In this document: positions 44,586-54,400 of the stretch, piece after piece | Numbering within the stretch: position 1 is the stretch's first letter | How the letters are laid out: the number at the start of each line of letters is the position of its first letter | From: an uncultured Poribacteria bacterium | GTDB lineage: Bacteria > Poribacteria > WGA-4E > WGA-3G | Assembly: GCA_951812525.1 (NCBI GenBank) | Contig: OX638316.1 | Span: 3,094,506 to 3,158,505, forward strand | Direction: 5' to 3' | Length of the DNA stretch: 64,000 nt | Made by a program: the position numbers and the translations under genes | The notes under the pieces: model-generated | Seen by the model: only the letters and a program-made list of their open reading frames with translations | What the model was told of the DNA's origin: nothing | Database searches by the model: none

Positions 44586-46148
44586 ATGTCTAAGCTCAGA
44601 ACCACACTGCGAAACCCTGTACGGGTATTTTTGATTTTGGCAGCATTCATTGTTGTAGTCGGAATTGTTATCGAACGCGGGACAGATGAGTTTACGCTGC
44701 AAACTGCCGTCGGGCAGACTAATGACACACTTCAAACATCAGAAGATTTTCAGCACTTAGATCGCGCAAATCGAGCGTTTATTAATTTAGTCGCGCGGAC
44801 ACGTCCTGCTGTTGTGCAAATCACAACAAAAACAGAACAACAAACTAACAATCAACAGCCGAATAGTCCTTTCGGCGACGACTTCTACAGATTCTTCTTC
44901 GGTCCTGAATTTAATCCACAGACTGAACCTCAACCTGCTAGAGGGCTTGGTTCCGGCGTGATTGTCCGTGAAGATGGTTATATTTTAACGAACAATCATG
45001 TCATTGAGGGTGCTGATGATATTACTGTCATCTTAGCAAATGGTCGCGAGTATGAAGCGGAATTAGTCGGGAGCGATCCCGCAGAGCGTAATGGCGGTGG
45101 TAGTGATGTCGCACTCATCAAAATTGATGAGAATGATCTGCCTTCTCTACAACTCGGCGATTCAGATGCCCTTGAAGTTGGTGAGTGGGTTATCGCAATC
45201 GGGTCGCCACTTGGCTTCTCTCAGAGCGTGACACGCGGTATCGTTAGTGCAAAAGGCAGAGATGAGTTCAGCGGTAGGATTAGGTACAGTGATTTCATTC
45301 AGACGGATGCCCCAATTAACCGCGGAAACAGTGGTGGCGCACTTGTTAACATTCGCGGCGAATTGGTCGGTATTAATACCCTGATTACCACGGGCGGTGT
45401 TTCCATGGGGAATATCGGTCTCGGCTTTGCTATTCCGAGTAACTTGGTGCAGCAACTTATGCCGGATCTGATTGAAAAAGGAAAAGTGGTTCGCGGTTGG
45501 CTCGGCGTTTATATGGGCGCAGTAGATCATGATTTAGCAGATGAACTACAGTTTGAGTCTCCACGCGGTGTTGTTGTTCATAGAGTTATTAAAGATAGTC
45601 CTGCCGAAAAAGCTGGAATCCAATCCCGTGATATTATTCTTGAATTTGACGGCAAAACGGTTCAAGACGTACAGCACATGATGCACACTGTTGCTGGCAC
45701 AAAGGTGGGCAAATCTGTCAAGCTAACAGTCCTTCGAGGCGGAAATCAAGAAAAGGAACTCACCGTTAAATTGGCAGAACGAACCGCAGAAGTCGTTGGT
45801 AGATCTGAACGGAGAACAATTCGCGAGGAATCACAAGAATTATTCGCCGGTATCCGCGTCCAAGGCTTGACGCCAGAAATCACCGAGCGTTATGGATACG
45901 ATTCAGACGAATCGGGTGTGATTGTCACAGAAGTCGCAGAGGGAAGTGATGCAGAGAAAGAAGGCATCAGACCCGGATATCTCATTCAAGAGATGGAATG
46001 GATGCCGATCGACAACCTTGAAACATATTCCAAACTTGTCGCGAAACTGAAGGCGGAGAATAAAGAGAAGGTGCTCCTCTATATCAAATCGCCGGATGGA
46101 CGCGGTGGTGGTTATGTTACGCTAAAAGTTTTAGCATCCGACCGGTAA
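44586..46148 (+). CDS. degP: DegP/HtrA-type serine protease with two PDZ domains
   Basis: 520 residues. An N-terminal hydrophobic segment (VFLILAAFIVVVGIVI) is a signal or anchor. Trypsin-like domain with His in TNNHVIEG, Asp in SDVALIKID, Ser in NRGNSGGALVN. Two PDZ domains follow (RGWLGVYMGAV... and FAGIRVQGL...). It acts in the periplasm in degradation or refolding of damaged envelope proteins. AGGAGG precedes the ATG. DegQ or DegS-like subtype is not resolved; two PDZs favour DegP or DegQ. Confidence 0.92.
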   Translation: MSKLRTTLRNPVRVFLILAAFIVVVGIVIERGTDEFTLQTAVGQTNDTLQTSEDFQHLDRANRAFINLVARTRPAVVQITTKTEQQTNNQQPNSPFGDDFYRFFFGPEFNPQTEPQPARGLGSGVIVREDGYILTNNHVIEGADDITVILANGREYEAELVGSDPAERNGGGSDVALIKIDENDLPSLQLGDSDALEVGEWVIAIGSPLGFSQSVTRGIVSAKGRDEFSGRIRYSDFIQTDAPINRGNSGGALVNIRGELVGINTLITTGGVSMGNIGLGFAIPSNLVQQLMPDLIEKGKVVRGWLGVYMGAVDHDLADELQFESPRGVVVHRVIKDSPAEKAGIQSRDIILEFDGKTVQDVQHMMHTVAGTKVGKSVKLTVLRGGNQEKELTVKLAERTAEVVGRSERRTIREESQELFAGIRVQGLTPEITERYGYDSDESGVIVTEVAEGSDAEKEGIRPGYLIQEMEWMPIDNLETYSKLVAKLKAENKEKVLLYIKSPDGRGGGYVTLKVLASDR

Positions 46149-46195
46149 ATAATATAAAGGGCACTGGCTTTATCGCTCCACCCGCGGATTAACAT

Positions 46196-46242
46196 TTGAC
46201 GGATAGTTGTTTTTGTGCTATACTGCTCGAAAACAACTATCC
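46196..46242 (+). promoter_or_regulatory. Promoter overlapped by a 13-bp inverted repeat
   Basis: A TTGACG -35 (46196-46201), a 17-bp spacer and a TATACT -10 (46219-46224). A perfect dyad, GGATAGTTGTTTT (46201-46213) and AAAACAACTATCC (46230-46242), brackets the -10 element. It could be a repressor operator, or a terminator for degP followed by TTTATTAT. It serves the dehydrogenase gene and probably fusA. Confidence 0.7.
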
Positions 46243-46268
46243 TTTATTATAAGAGGTACAGATTGCGG

Positions 46269-47267
46269 ATGAAGGCACAACGCGTTGTTTGGCCAAGTCG
46301 TGCAAAAGTTGACATTGAAACATGGACGTTACCGCCTCTCGGAGATGATGAAGTACTTGTCGCCACGGAGTGCACACTCATCAGTCCGGGGACAGAGCGC
46401 GCCTTTTTGTTAGGACTTCCGAATGCACAAGGACGGTATCCATCCCGTCCAGGTTACAGCAACATCGGTACAGTGATAGAAGTAGGGAAAGCAGTCACAA
46501 ACTGTAAGGTCGGTGAACGTGTCGCTTCGACCCAAGGACACACCAGCCACTTTATAGCCTCACCGAATCGCTTGCTGAAGGTTGCGTCTGTCGATGTTCC
46601 AGCCGAAGAGGCTGTCTTTTTTAATCTCGGTGCGATCGCCTTGCAGGGTATTCGCAAAGCAAGGATTGAATTGGGTGAAGCGGCGTTGGTTTTGGGTCAG
46701 GGGCTTATTGGCTTGTTATCGATACAGCTCTCGAAGTTGAGTGGGGCAATGCCGTTGATTGCCGCAGATCTCACCGATAGCCGACTTGAAATTTCTAACG
46801 GTATGGGCGCAGACTATACGCTCAACCCTGAAGATGCTGATTTCTCCGAACAGTTAAGTGATGCTACCAAGGGCAATGGACCGTCTGTTGTTATTGAGGC
46901 AACGGGACACCCAGACGCAGTTAGCACCGCTTTAGATGCTGCGGGATGGGGAGCGCGGGTGGTGCTGCTGGCAAGCACGCGTGGCGAAACTCCGAATGTG
47001 AACTTCTATCGGGACGTGCATAAGAAGGGGCTTATCATTTACGGCGCACACAATGCGATCCGACCGCGCCAAGAATCTTCACCGAATTTCTGGACACTTG
47101 AAGACGATAGTCTGTTGCTATTATCGCTCATCGCCCAAAGGCGGTTTAATGTTGCTCCGTTGATTAGTCATCGCGTCCGCGGAGAAGACGCACCAAAGGC
47201 ATATCAACTGCTCATGGAATGGAATCCTGGCTTACTCGGTGTTATTCTTCAGTGGAATAACATGTAA
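46269..47267 (+). CDS. Zinc-type alcohol/threonine dehydrogenase-like oxidoreductase
   Basis: 332 residues from the ATG at 46269; a TTG six bases upstream has better spacing from GAGG. MDR superfamily: ISPGTERAFLLGLPNAQGRYPSRPGYSNIGTV region and the Rossmann motif ALVLGQGLIGLLSIQL, then VVIEATGHPDAV. The usual zinc-binding Cys/His set is poorly conserved, so it may be zinc-free or of the 'bacteriochlorophyllide/iditol-like' MDR type. Substrate unknown. fusA starts 21 bp downstream. Confidence 0.8.
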   Translation: MKAQRVVWPSRAKVDIETWTLPPLGDDEVLVATECTLISPGTERAFLLGLPNAQGRYPSRPGYSNIGTVIEVGKAVTNCKVGERVASTQGHTSHFIASPNRLLKVASVDVPAEEAVFFNLGAIALQGIRKARIELGEAALVLGQGLIGLLSIQLSKLSGAMPLIAADLTDSRLEISNGMGADYTLNPEDADFSEQLSDATKGNGPSVVIEATGHPDAVSTALDAAGWGARVVLLASTRGETPNVNFYRDVHKKGLIIYGAHNAIRPRQESSPNFWTLEDDSLLLLSLIAQRRFNVAPLISHRVRGEDAPKAYQLLMEWNPGLLGVILQWNNM

Positions 47268-47288
47268 GCACCGGATCGAAAGGAAGAG

Positions 47289-49418
47289 ATGGCACGCGAA
47301 TATCCGATTGAAAACGTTCGCAACATTGGCATTGCGGCGCACATTGATGCTGGCAAAACAACCACAACTGAACGGATTCTCTTTTACACCGGCAAAAAAC
47401 ATAAGATTGGTGCGGTAGATGATGGCACCGCTGAGATGGATTGGATGGTGCAGGAACGTGAACGCGGTGTGACGATCACCGCCGCCGCTACCTCCTGTTT
47501 CTGGCGCGATTACGCTATTCACCTCATTGACACGCCCGGACATGTAGATTTCACCGTAGAGGTGGAGCGCTCGTTACGGGTTTTGGACGGTGCTATTGCC
47601 CTTTTTTGTGCTGTCGGCGGCGTAGAACCACAGTCCGAAACCGTCTGGCATCAAGCTGATCGCTATGGTGTACCACGCATTGTTTTTGTTAATAAGATGG
47701 ATAGGGTGGGCGCGAATTTCGCTCGTGTTTTGGAGATGATGAAAGAGCGATTGGGAGCGGATCCACTCCCACTCCAATTGCCGATCGGTGAAGGTCCCGA
47801 TTTTGCTGGTATTATTGATCTCGTAACGCAGAAAGCGATGCGTTGGGATGTGACCAACCTTGGGCAGACGTATGTGGAAACAGAGATCCCGTCTGAATTT
47901 CAAGATGAAGTAGCACAAGCGCGAGAAACTCTCTTTGAGAGTATTGCTGTCGAAGATGATACGTTGCTTGAAAAGTATCTAAACGGCGAAGAGATAACAC
48001 ATGCTGAACTCTTGACGTGCCTTCGGGCATCGACGTTGCGCCGCACATTGGTCCCCGTCTTGTGTGGGAGTTCTTTAAAGAACCAAGGCGTTCAACCGCT
48101 GCTTGATGCGGTGATTGATTTTCTACCTTCACCTGTTGATGTGCCTCCTGTCGACGGGATAGTACCATATCCTACCTCCGGTGCTACACCTTCTAAACCC
48201 ACGGAAGATCGATCTACCAAAGAAGATAAAGTGGTGCGGACAGCAGATGATACTGCTCCTTTATCAGCATTGGCGTTTAAAGTGGCGAACCATCCGACGG
48301 TAGATAAACTTGTTTATTGTCGCATCTATTCAGGAACACTTAAGCGCGGGGAGGTTGTGTACAACGTCCGTTCCGAGAGACGAGAGCGAGTCAATCGTAT
48401 TTTGCAGATGCATGCGAATAAAGAGGCGGTATCTGACGCTGCTTACGCTGGGGACATTGTTGCCCTTGTTGGACTTAAGCATACAAAAACTGGGGATACT
48501 GTTGCCGATGAAAGCCATCCGATTCTACTCGAATCGATCACGTTCCCTGATCCGGTTATCTCTATTGCTATTGAACCCGAACGTGCGAGCGATGCGGACA
48601 CATTGGAGGAGACGCTCGAAAAGTTGATGGACGAGGACCCAACATTCACAGTGGGCATTGATAAGGACACTGGACAACGGATTATCTCAGGCATGGGTGA
48701 ACTCCATCTGGAGATTTTGACGGATAGGATGGTCCGCGAATTCGGCGTTAAGGCGCGTGTTAGCAAACTTCAGGTGGCATATCGGGAAACTATTAGCACT
48801 GTTACAGAGGCGCGCGGCACACATATCCATAAGACGGACGAAGAAGGTATCTACGGTGATGTCCTACTCACAGTCGAGCCGTTAGAACGCGGGGTCGGAT
48901 TTCAGTTTGAGGATAAGACAGATGAAACGCAGATTCCGCGACAATACATAGCCTTCATTGAGAAGGTACTAGCAGGCGCGATGGGAACAGGACCTCGCAT
49001 CGGTTACCCGATGCAAGATGTGAAAGTAACGCTCACAGGTGGCTCTTATCATCCGACCGATTCCTCTGAGATCGCCTTTGAGGCAGCGGCAGTCCTCGCA
49101 TTTGAAAATGCAGTCAGAAAAGCGAATCCTTTGCTCTTGGAACCGATTATGCGAATACATATCACTGTTCCTGACGAGCATGTTGGCAAAGTCATCGGAG
49201 ACCTAAACTCACGCCGCGCGCAGATTAATGAGAGTACAACGCAAGATGGGTCCATAACCGTCATCAATGCCTTTATACCCTTGTCAGAAACATTTCAATA
49301 CACCACCCAACTCCGCTCAATGACACAGGGGCGTGGTGCTTTCACATTGGAATTTTCACATTACGATGTTGTGCCAGAGTCTCTTGCCCCAGGTGCTAAC
49401 CGTGCTATCTCGGCTTAG
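47289..49418 (+). CDS. fusA: Elongation factor G
   Basis: 709 residues. GTPase motifs [24 protein letters not shown] and the GERGVTI-like switch [12 protein letters not shown]; domains II-V complete ([38 protein letters not shown]). It drives ribosomal translocation. AAAGGAAGAG precedes the ATG. It is not in a str operon (no rpsL, rpsG or tuf nearby), so a second EF-G elsewhere is possible. A hydrophilic linker before domain II ([18 protein letters not shown]) is longer than usual. Its end overlaps the convergent peptidase gene by 14 bp. Confidence 0.94.
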   Translation: MAREYPIENVRNIGIAAHIDAGKTTTTERILFYTGKKHKIGAVDDGTAEMDWMVQERERGVTITAAATSCFWRDYAIHLIDTPGHVDFTVEVERSLRVLDGAIALFCAVGGVEPQSETVWHQADRYGVPRIVFVNKMDRVGANFARVLEMMKERLGADPLPLQLPIGEGPDFAGIIDLVTQKAMRWDVTNLGQTYVETEIPSEFQDEVAQARETLFESIAVEDDTLLEKYLNGEEITHAELLTCLRASTLRRTLVPVLCGSSLKNQGVQPLLDAVIDFLPSPVDVPPVDGIVPYPTSGATPSKPTEDRSTKEDKVVRTADDTAPLSALAFKVANHPTVDKLVYCRIYSGTLKRGEVVYNVRSERRERVNRILQMHANKEAVSDAAYAGDIVALVGLKHTKTGDTVADESHPILLESITFPDPVISIAIEPERASDADTLEETLEKLMDEDPTFTVGIDKDTGQRIISGMGELHLEILTDRMVREFGVKARVSKLQVAYRETISTVTEARGTHIHKTDEEGIYGDVLLTVEPLERGVGFQFEDKTDETQIPRQYIAFIEKVLAGAMGTGPRIGYPMQDVKVTLTGGSYHPTDSSEIAFEAAAVLAFENAVRKANPLLLEPIMRIHITVPDEHVGKVIGDLNSRRAQINESTTQDGSITVINAFIPLSETFQYTTQLRSMTQGRGAFTLEFSHYDVVPESLAPGANRAISA

Positions 49419-50607
49419 GCGAAGTGTATCGTCCGTGTGCTTTCATTACCTCTTGCAGCACTACTAAAGGAATCGCGTACATCGTTCTATCATTGTTGCC
49501 TGTTGTTGTCGTTGCCATTGTCATAGAATTGACAACAGCTTCCTCCGTTGCCTCAACGACGGCTTGAAAGAGCGAACTCAATCGCCGGTTAACTGACATC
49601 TCGATTTGGAAAGTGCCGCTTTCAGTGCTGCTTGGGAAAATATTTGCAGTGGAAAACGCTATAACGAATTCACCGCTGCCATCAGTGCTCGGTGTGCCTG
49701 TTCGAGCAAGTCCATGTGTCGCACGTATTGCTAACTGTTTCAATTGGCGGTGCGTCAGCGGTGCGTCAGTCGCGATAACGATAATAAAGGATCCGTCTCT
49801 GCCGAGTTTTGGCGGGGAACCTGTAATTGCTTTGCCGACTGGAACACCATCGATTCGCAGTTGAGAGCGGCGACCACCGTTGGAGTTTACGAGAACGCCG
49901 ACCGTCCATCCGCCACGTTCTTCAGGCAGTACGCGGGAGGAGGTGCCGATACCAGCTTTAAACCCGTAGCACCGCATACCGGTGCCACCGCCAACGCAGC
50001 CCTCAGCGACTGGACCGCTTGTGGCATTTTCAATGGCTTCAATAGCGTGTTCTGGTGTCACATGAAGACCGCTTATGTCGTTCAAACCGCCATCGTAGCA
50101 TTCTGCTACAATCGGGAGTACAATGTTATCGTCTGGGTACCGTTTCACAATGTAGCGCACGACACCGTCATTGACCGCTCCTACACTGAGCGTATTTGTG
50201 AGTAAAATAGGGGATTCAATCCATCCCGCTTGGTTGATACGGGCGATGCCGGTTGCCTCACCGTTGCCGTGGATGGTGTGCGCTGCCCCGAACAGACGGG
50301 TTGTCCAGATGTCATCACTCGGAAGGATGGCAGTAACACCGGTACGAATTGAATCACCTTCGTTCAGGGTAACGTGTCCCACTTTCACACCGCTTACATC
50401 GGTGATAGCATTATACGGACCCGTTGGGAGACTTCCTATCTCGATGCCGATGTCGCGTGCCCGGGCGCGAGTCTCTGGGTCTGTGGATTCGGCATCTGCC
50501 TGACATAGAGAATATGCCAAGAAAATACCTGTGAGGACGGCAAGAATGAGCGTTTTCAGGTCGTGCGGAAATCCAATATCTCGTGTTGTTTTAAGAAGTT
50601 TCTGCAT
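49405..50607 (-). CDS. Secreted P1 (DmpA/BapA) family aminopeptidase
   Basis: 400 residues with a signal peptide ([23 protein letters not shown]). DmpA-type motifs: [41 protein letters not shown], and [12 protein letters not shown], whose Ser is the probable self-cleavage site and N-terminal nucleophile. The family includes L-aminopeptidase D-Ala-esterase/amidase and beta-aminopeptidases. Export implies periplasmic peptide use. AGGAACC precedes the ATG, which overlaps the DUF4416 gene by 17 bp. Confidence 0.88.
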   Translation of the reverse strand: MQKLLKTTRDIGFPHDLKTLILAVLTGIFLAYSLCQADAESTDPETRARARDIGIEIGSLPTGPYNAITDVSGVKVGHVTLNEGDSIRTGVTAILPSDDIWTTRLFGAAHTIHGNGEATGIARINQAGWIESPILLTNTLSVGAVNDGVVRYIVKRYPDDNIVLPIVAECYDGGLNDISGLHVTPEHAIEAIENATSGPVAEGCVGGGTGMRCYGFKAGIGTSSRVLPEERGGWTVGVLVNSNGGRRSQLRIDGVPVGKAITGSPPKLGRDGSFIIVIATDAPLTHRQLKQLAIRATHGLARTGTPSTDGSGEFVIAFSTANIFPSSTESGTFQIEMSVNRRLSSLFQAVVEATEEAVVNSMTMATTTTGNNDRTMYAIPLVVLQEVMKAHGRYTSPKPR

Positions 50608-51139
50608 TTTCTAATTGGTTCCTATAAATTTTGCGAATTTGGTTAAAAATATCGATATATGTTGGCAAACGATAATCGGGATAGCTCCAATCCCACGGTT
50701 GAAACGTTTTCCGATAGAAACGGAGTGAAATTTCGGCATAAACGCCGTCGCGGAGATAGATGCGATGTGCGTTGTCCTTTGTTGTTGCCATCACCAATTT
50801 TGCCATGCAGAGATATCCCGCATCTAAGTTGACACGTCGTGCCTTTCCTTCGGACTTTTTTATGCTGAAAGCCTGCTCCACTTTATTGGTAAATAGCTTC
50901 ATTTCTGTCAGTGTGCCTGCATCAATAAGCTTTTCAAAACTGATGAATTGTCTTTGGATACCTGGTCCCATCTCGCGCTCGTAATAAGTCGTGTTTGTGA
51001 AAGGTAGTAGGTCGCTTACGAAGTCAATCGGACCCAGACGATGTGTCAGTTCGGCATAAACGGTTGGCAAGAGACACGGTTCGGGAGTCAGCACACCAAT
51101 GATGGCTTTGACAGATTGTGGTATTGTGATTGTTCCCAT
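50591..51139 (-). CDS. DUF4416 family protein
   Basis: 182 residues. Family pattern AIIGVLTPEP, LGPIDFVSDLLPFTNTTYYEREMG, SFEKLIDAG, and RRVNLDAGYLCMAKLVMATT, DGVYAEISLRFYRKTFQPWDWSYPDYR. No function is established for the family; the protein is cytoplasmic. CGGAGGG precedes the ATG. It is coupled by overlap to the P1 peptidase gene and divergent from rpoB. Confidence 0.85.
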   Translation of the reverse strand: MGTITIPQSVKAIIGVLTPEPCLLPTVYAELTHRLGPIDFVSDLLPFTNTTYYEREMGPGIQRQFISFEKLIDAGTLTEMKLFTNKVEQAFSIKKSEGKARRVNLDAGYLCMAKLVMATTKDNAHRIYLRDGVYAEISLRFYRKTFQPWDWSYPDYRLPTYIDIFNQIRKIYRNQLENAETS

Positions 51140-51204
51140 GTTGCCCTCCGTGACCTAATTGGGAGCGCATTCTGCATGCCAGATTACCAGGAATGTGTAT
51201 ATTG

Positions 51205-51233
51205 AGTATATCAGACGGTTTTTAACGTGTCAA
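51205..51233 (-). promoter_or_regulatory. Promoter of the DUF4416-peptidase operon
   Basis: On the minus strand a TTGACA -35 (51233-51228), a 17-bp spacer ending in TGA, and a TATACT -10 (51210-51205). Divergent from the rpoB promoter at 51332. Confidence 0.85.
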
Positions 51234-51331
51234 TGTTTGATTGTCCCTGTCAAAAATTGAGATTTAAAGCCGTCCATCACACATCATTTTAAGGAAATGT
51301 AAAAAAAATTAAATATTTTTTCGTTTTTTCT

Positions 51332-51360
51332 TGACATTTTCTGAATTATAATGTATAATA
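51332..51360 (+). promoter_or_regulatory. Perfect-consensus promoter of rpoBC
   Basis: A TTGACA -35 (51332-51337), a 17-bp spacer and a TATAAT -10 (51355-51360), all consensus. It is about 115 bp before the rpoB start. The 335-bp DUF4416-rpoB gap holds the two divergent promoters and nothing else recognised. Confidence 0.92.
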
Positions 51361-51474
51361 TTCTGTTATGCTATGTCACCATATTCAGACGGAAAAAGCA
51401 GCTAGCGAAGCGGGCTTTTTCAAAAGTTGATTTATACGCTGCGTAACCACCGCCAAATAGGGAGACTCCATTCA

Positions 51475-54400
51475 GTGAACAAAAAGCCAAGCCAGAAAAA
51501 TACGAGACTGTCTTTCGCCAAGAACCAAGTTAGCACACCACTCCCAAATCTAATAGAAACCCAAGGAATCTCGTATGACACCTTTCTACAGCGAGATGTT
51601 CCTCCCAACGAACGTATAGACCAGGGCCTCCAAGCCGTATTTAAAGAAGTATTTCCAATTCGCGACTTTTCGGAGGTCAACAGCCTTGAATTTGTTAGTT
51701 ATAGCCTCGGCACTCCAAAATATACACTGCAGGAGTGCGTTGCGCGCGGTGTAACTTATCAAGTATCGCTCACCGCACGTATTATGTTGGTCCTGCGCGA
51801 GGCAGATCCGGATGCCGACGAGCCACATGTTGTGGATATCCGTGAATCCGATGTCTATCTCGGCGAAGTCCCCTTAATGACTGAAAATGGTAGTTTCATC
51901 GTCAACGGCAGTGAACGTGTGATCGTCAGCCAGTTGCATCGGTCTCCAGGCGCAATTTTTCTTGAAAAAGCTTTGCCAACCGGACGGCGTACACCGACTG
52001 CGCAAATCATTCCATATCGTGGCGCGTGGGTTGAATTTGAAGTCGATGCCAAGGATCAAATCTATGTTCGCATCGACAAACGTAAAAAATTACCTGCCAC
52101 TGTACTACTTCGTGGACTCGGTTGGGCATCCGACGCAGATATTCTCAAACTCTACGCCAAGACAGAAAGGCTTGTGCTTGCCGGATGGCGTGTCACCGGG
52201 GTCGAAGCACCTGAAAGGCAGCCTCAACCTGGCGACTTATTAAATGCTACAGAATATCGACAGGCAAAGAAGGATTTTCCGGAGATTGAAACGGAGAAGT
52301 GTTATCATGTTATTGCAGTAACGGATGAGGACTGTCCACTGGAAGTCGGACAAGAGATTACGTCCAAAGAACGCACAAGCTTCCGTAGAAAATGGAAAGG
52401 TTTTGAAACCGAGCTTTTCCAACGCGTCATTGATACGCATAACAGCGAGTGTGAGTTTACCGTCGGGCAAATACTAACGAATTCCGAATACGAAGATGCG
52501 CTTGCTCGTTATGGCAAAAAGACGTTCACAGTTGAACAGTTTGTACCCGAAGACAGTCAAGGTAGGGTTTGTGCTGAAGATGTCATCCATCAAGAAACTG
52601 GTGAAGTACTTCTCACAGCTAACACGCTACTGACTAAAGCAGAGTTGGAACGTCTCGAGGATTCTGATGTTGAAGTACTCACAGTGCTTGATGTAAAGGA
52701 TTGCCAAGATATCCGGTTTTTACGTAACACCTTGGAACGCGATCGACAAGCGGATTACCCCGAGCAGCACGGTTTACAAGACGCAGCACTCCTTGAGATT
52801 TTTAGAACACTGAGACCTGGAGATCCCGCAAATGTGGAAAATGCGCGCAAACATCTTTCATGGCTGCTTTTTGATCCACATCGGTACGATTTAGGTGTAG
52901 TGGGGAGATACAAGCTTAACCAGAAATTCCGGAATATGTCGGTTTATGGTGAACTTCCAGAAGAGACACTTCGCACGCTACGACCTGAAGATATTGCTGC
53001 CACAGTTGCGCATCTTCTTAACGTCCATAACGGTTTTTCTCCAAAAGACGATCTTGATCATCTCGGTAACAGGCGTGTACGTGTTATCGGTGAGCTGCTT
53101 GAAAACCAGTTCCGGATGGGTCTATTTCAGATTCGCAGGACAACCCGTGAGCGATTGAGTACTACCAACGATATTGATAAAATTGTACCATCTACGCTTG
53201 TCAATCCGAAACCGTTGATGATGGCACTCCGTGAATTCTTCGGTTCAAACCAGTTGTCGCAGTTCATGCAGCAAATTAATCCGCTCGATGAACTGACACA
53301 CAAACGCCGTATTTCGGCGATTGGTCCCGGAGGACTGCATCGGGATAGGGCAACAGCGGCTGTCCGAGATGTGCATCGGACACACTATGGACGTGTCTGC
53401 CCCTTAGAAACACCTGAAGGCCCTTCGATTGGACTGATCGTTTCGCTTGCTTGCTATGGACGGATAAATCCTTATGGATTTATAGAGACGCCTTATCATA
53501 AGGTAGAAAACGGGTCGATTTTAGGTTCGGTGGAATACTTGACCGCAGATAGTGAGGATGCTGCCTACATTGCTGCAAAAACAGCATCACGTGATACAAA
53601 CGGGAATGCTGGCACCGCTGAGCAGTCTCTGCCTGTCCGAAGTGGCGAAGATGTACTGTCCCTTCCGGTGGAACAGGTGGACTATATCGGGGTCGCTCCA
53701 CAACAGATTGTTGGTGTTTCTGCGGCGCTTGTTCCATTCTTGGAACATGAGGATGCTAACCGCGCATTGATGGGATCCAACCACCAGCGCCAAGCTGTTC
53801 CGCTCATCCAACCCGAAGCACCCTTGGTTGGCACGGGAATGGAAGAACCGGCTGCTCGATATTCAGGAGCACTCATAACGGCGACACGTGCCGGCATTGT
53901 TACGAGTGTCTCTGCTGATGAGGTCCTCATATACACTGGTGAAACCCTCCATCAAGATGAGGGCGAGAATACGTTCAGTGAGATGGGCTATGATGTCTAC
54001 AAACTCCAGACTTTCAAACGCAGTAACAGCGGGACCTGTATCCACCAACGCCCGATCGTCTCGGTAGGCGATAAGGTGGAGGTTGACCAGGTTATCGCAG
54101 ATGGCACTTCTACAGAAAATGGTGAACTCGCTCTCGGACGGAATATATTGTGTGCTTATATGCCATGGGGTGGCCACAACTACGAGGACTCTATTCTCAT
54201 AAGTGAAAGTCTCATTAAGCAAGACACTTTCACCTCTATCCATATTGAGGAATTTGAGGTAGAAGCACGCGAGACGAAAGTTGGTCCAGAAGAGATTACA
54301 CGCGACATCCCAAACGTTAGCGAACAGCGACTGACCCAACTGGACGAGGAGGGAATCATTCGCGTCGGTAGCGTTGTTGGCACGGGCAGTATACTCGTCG

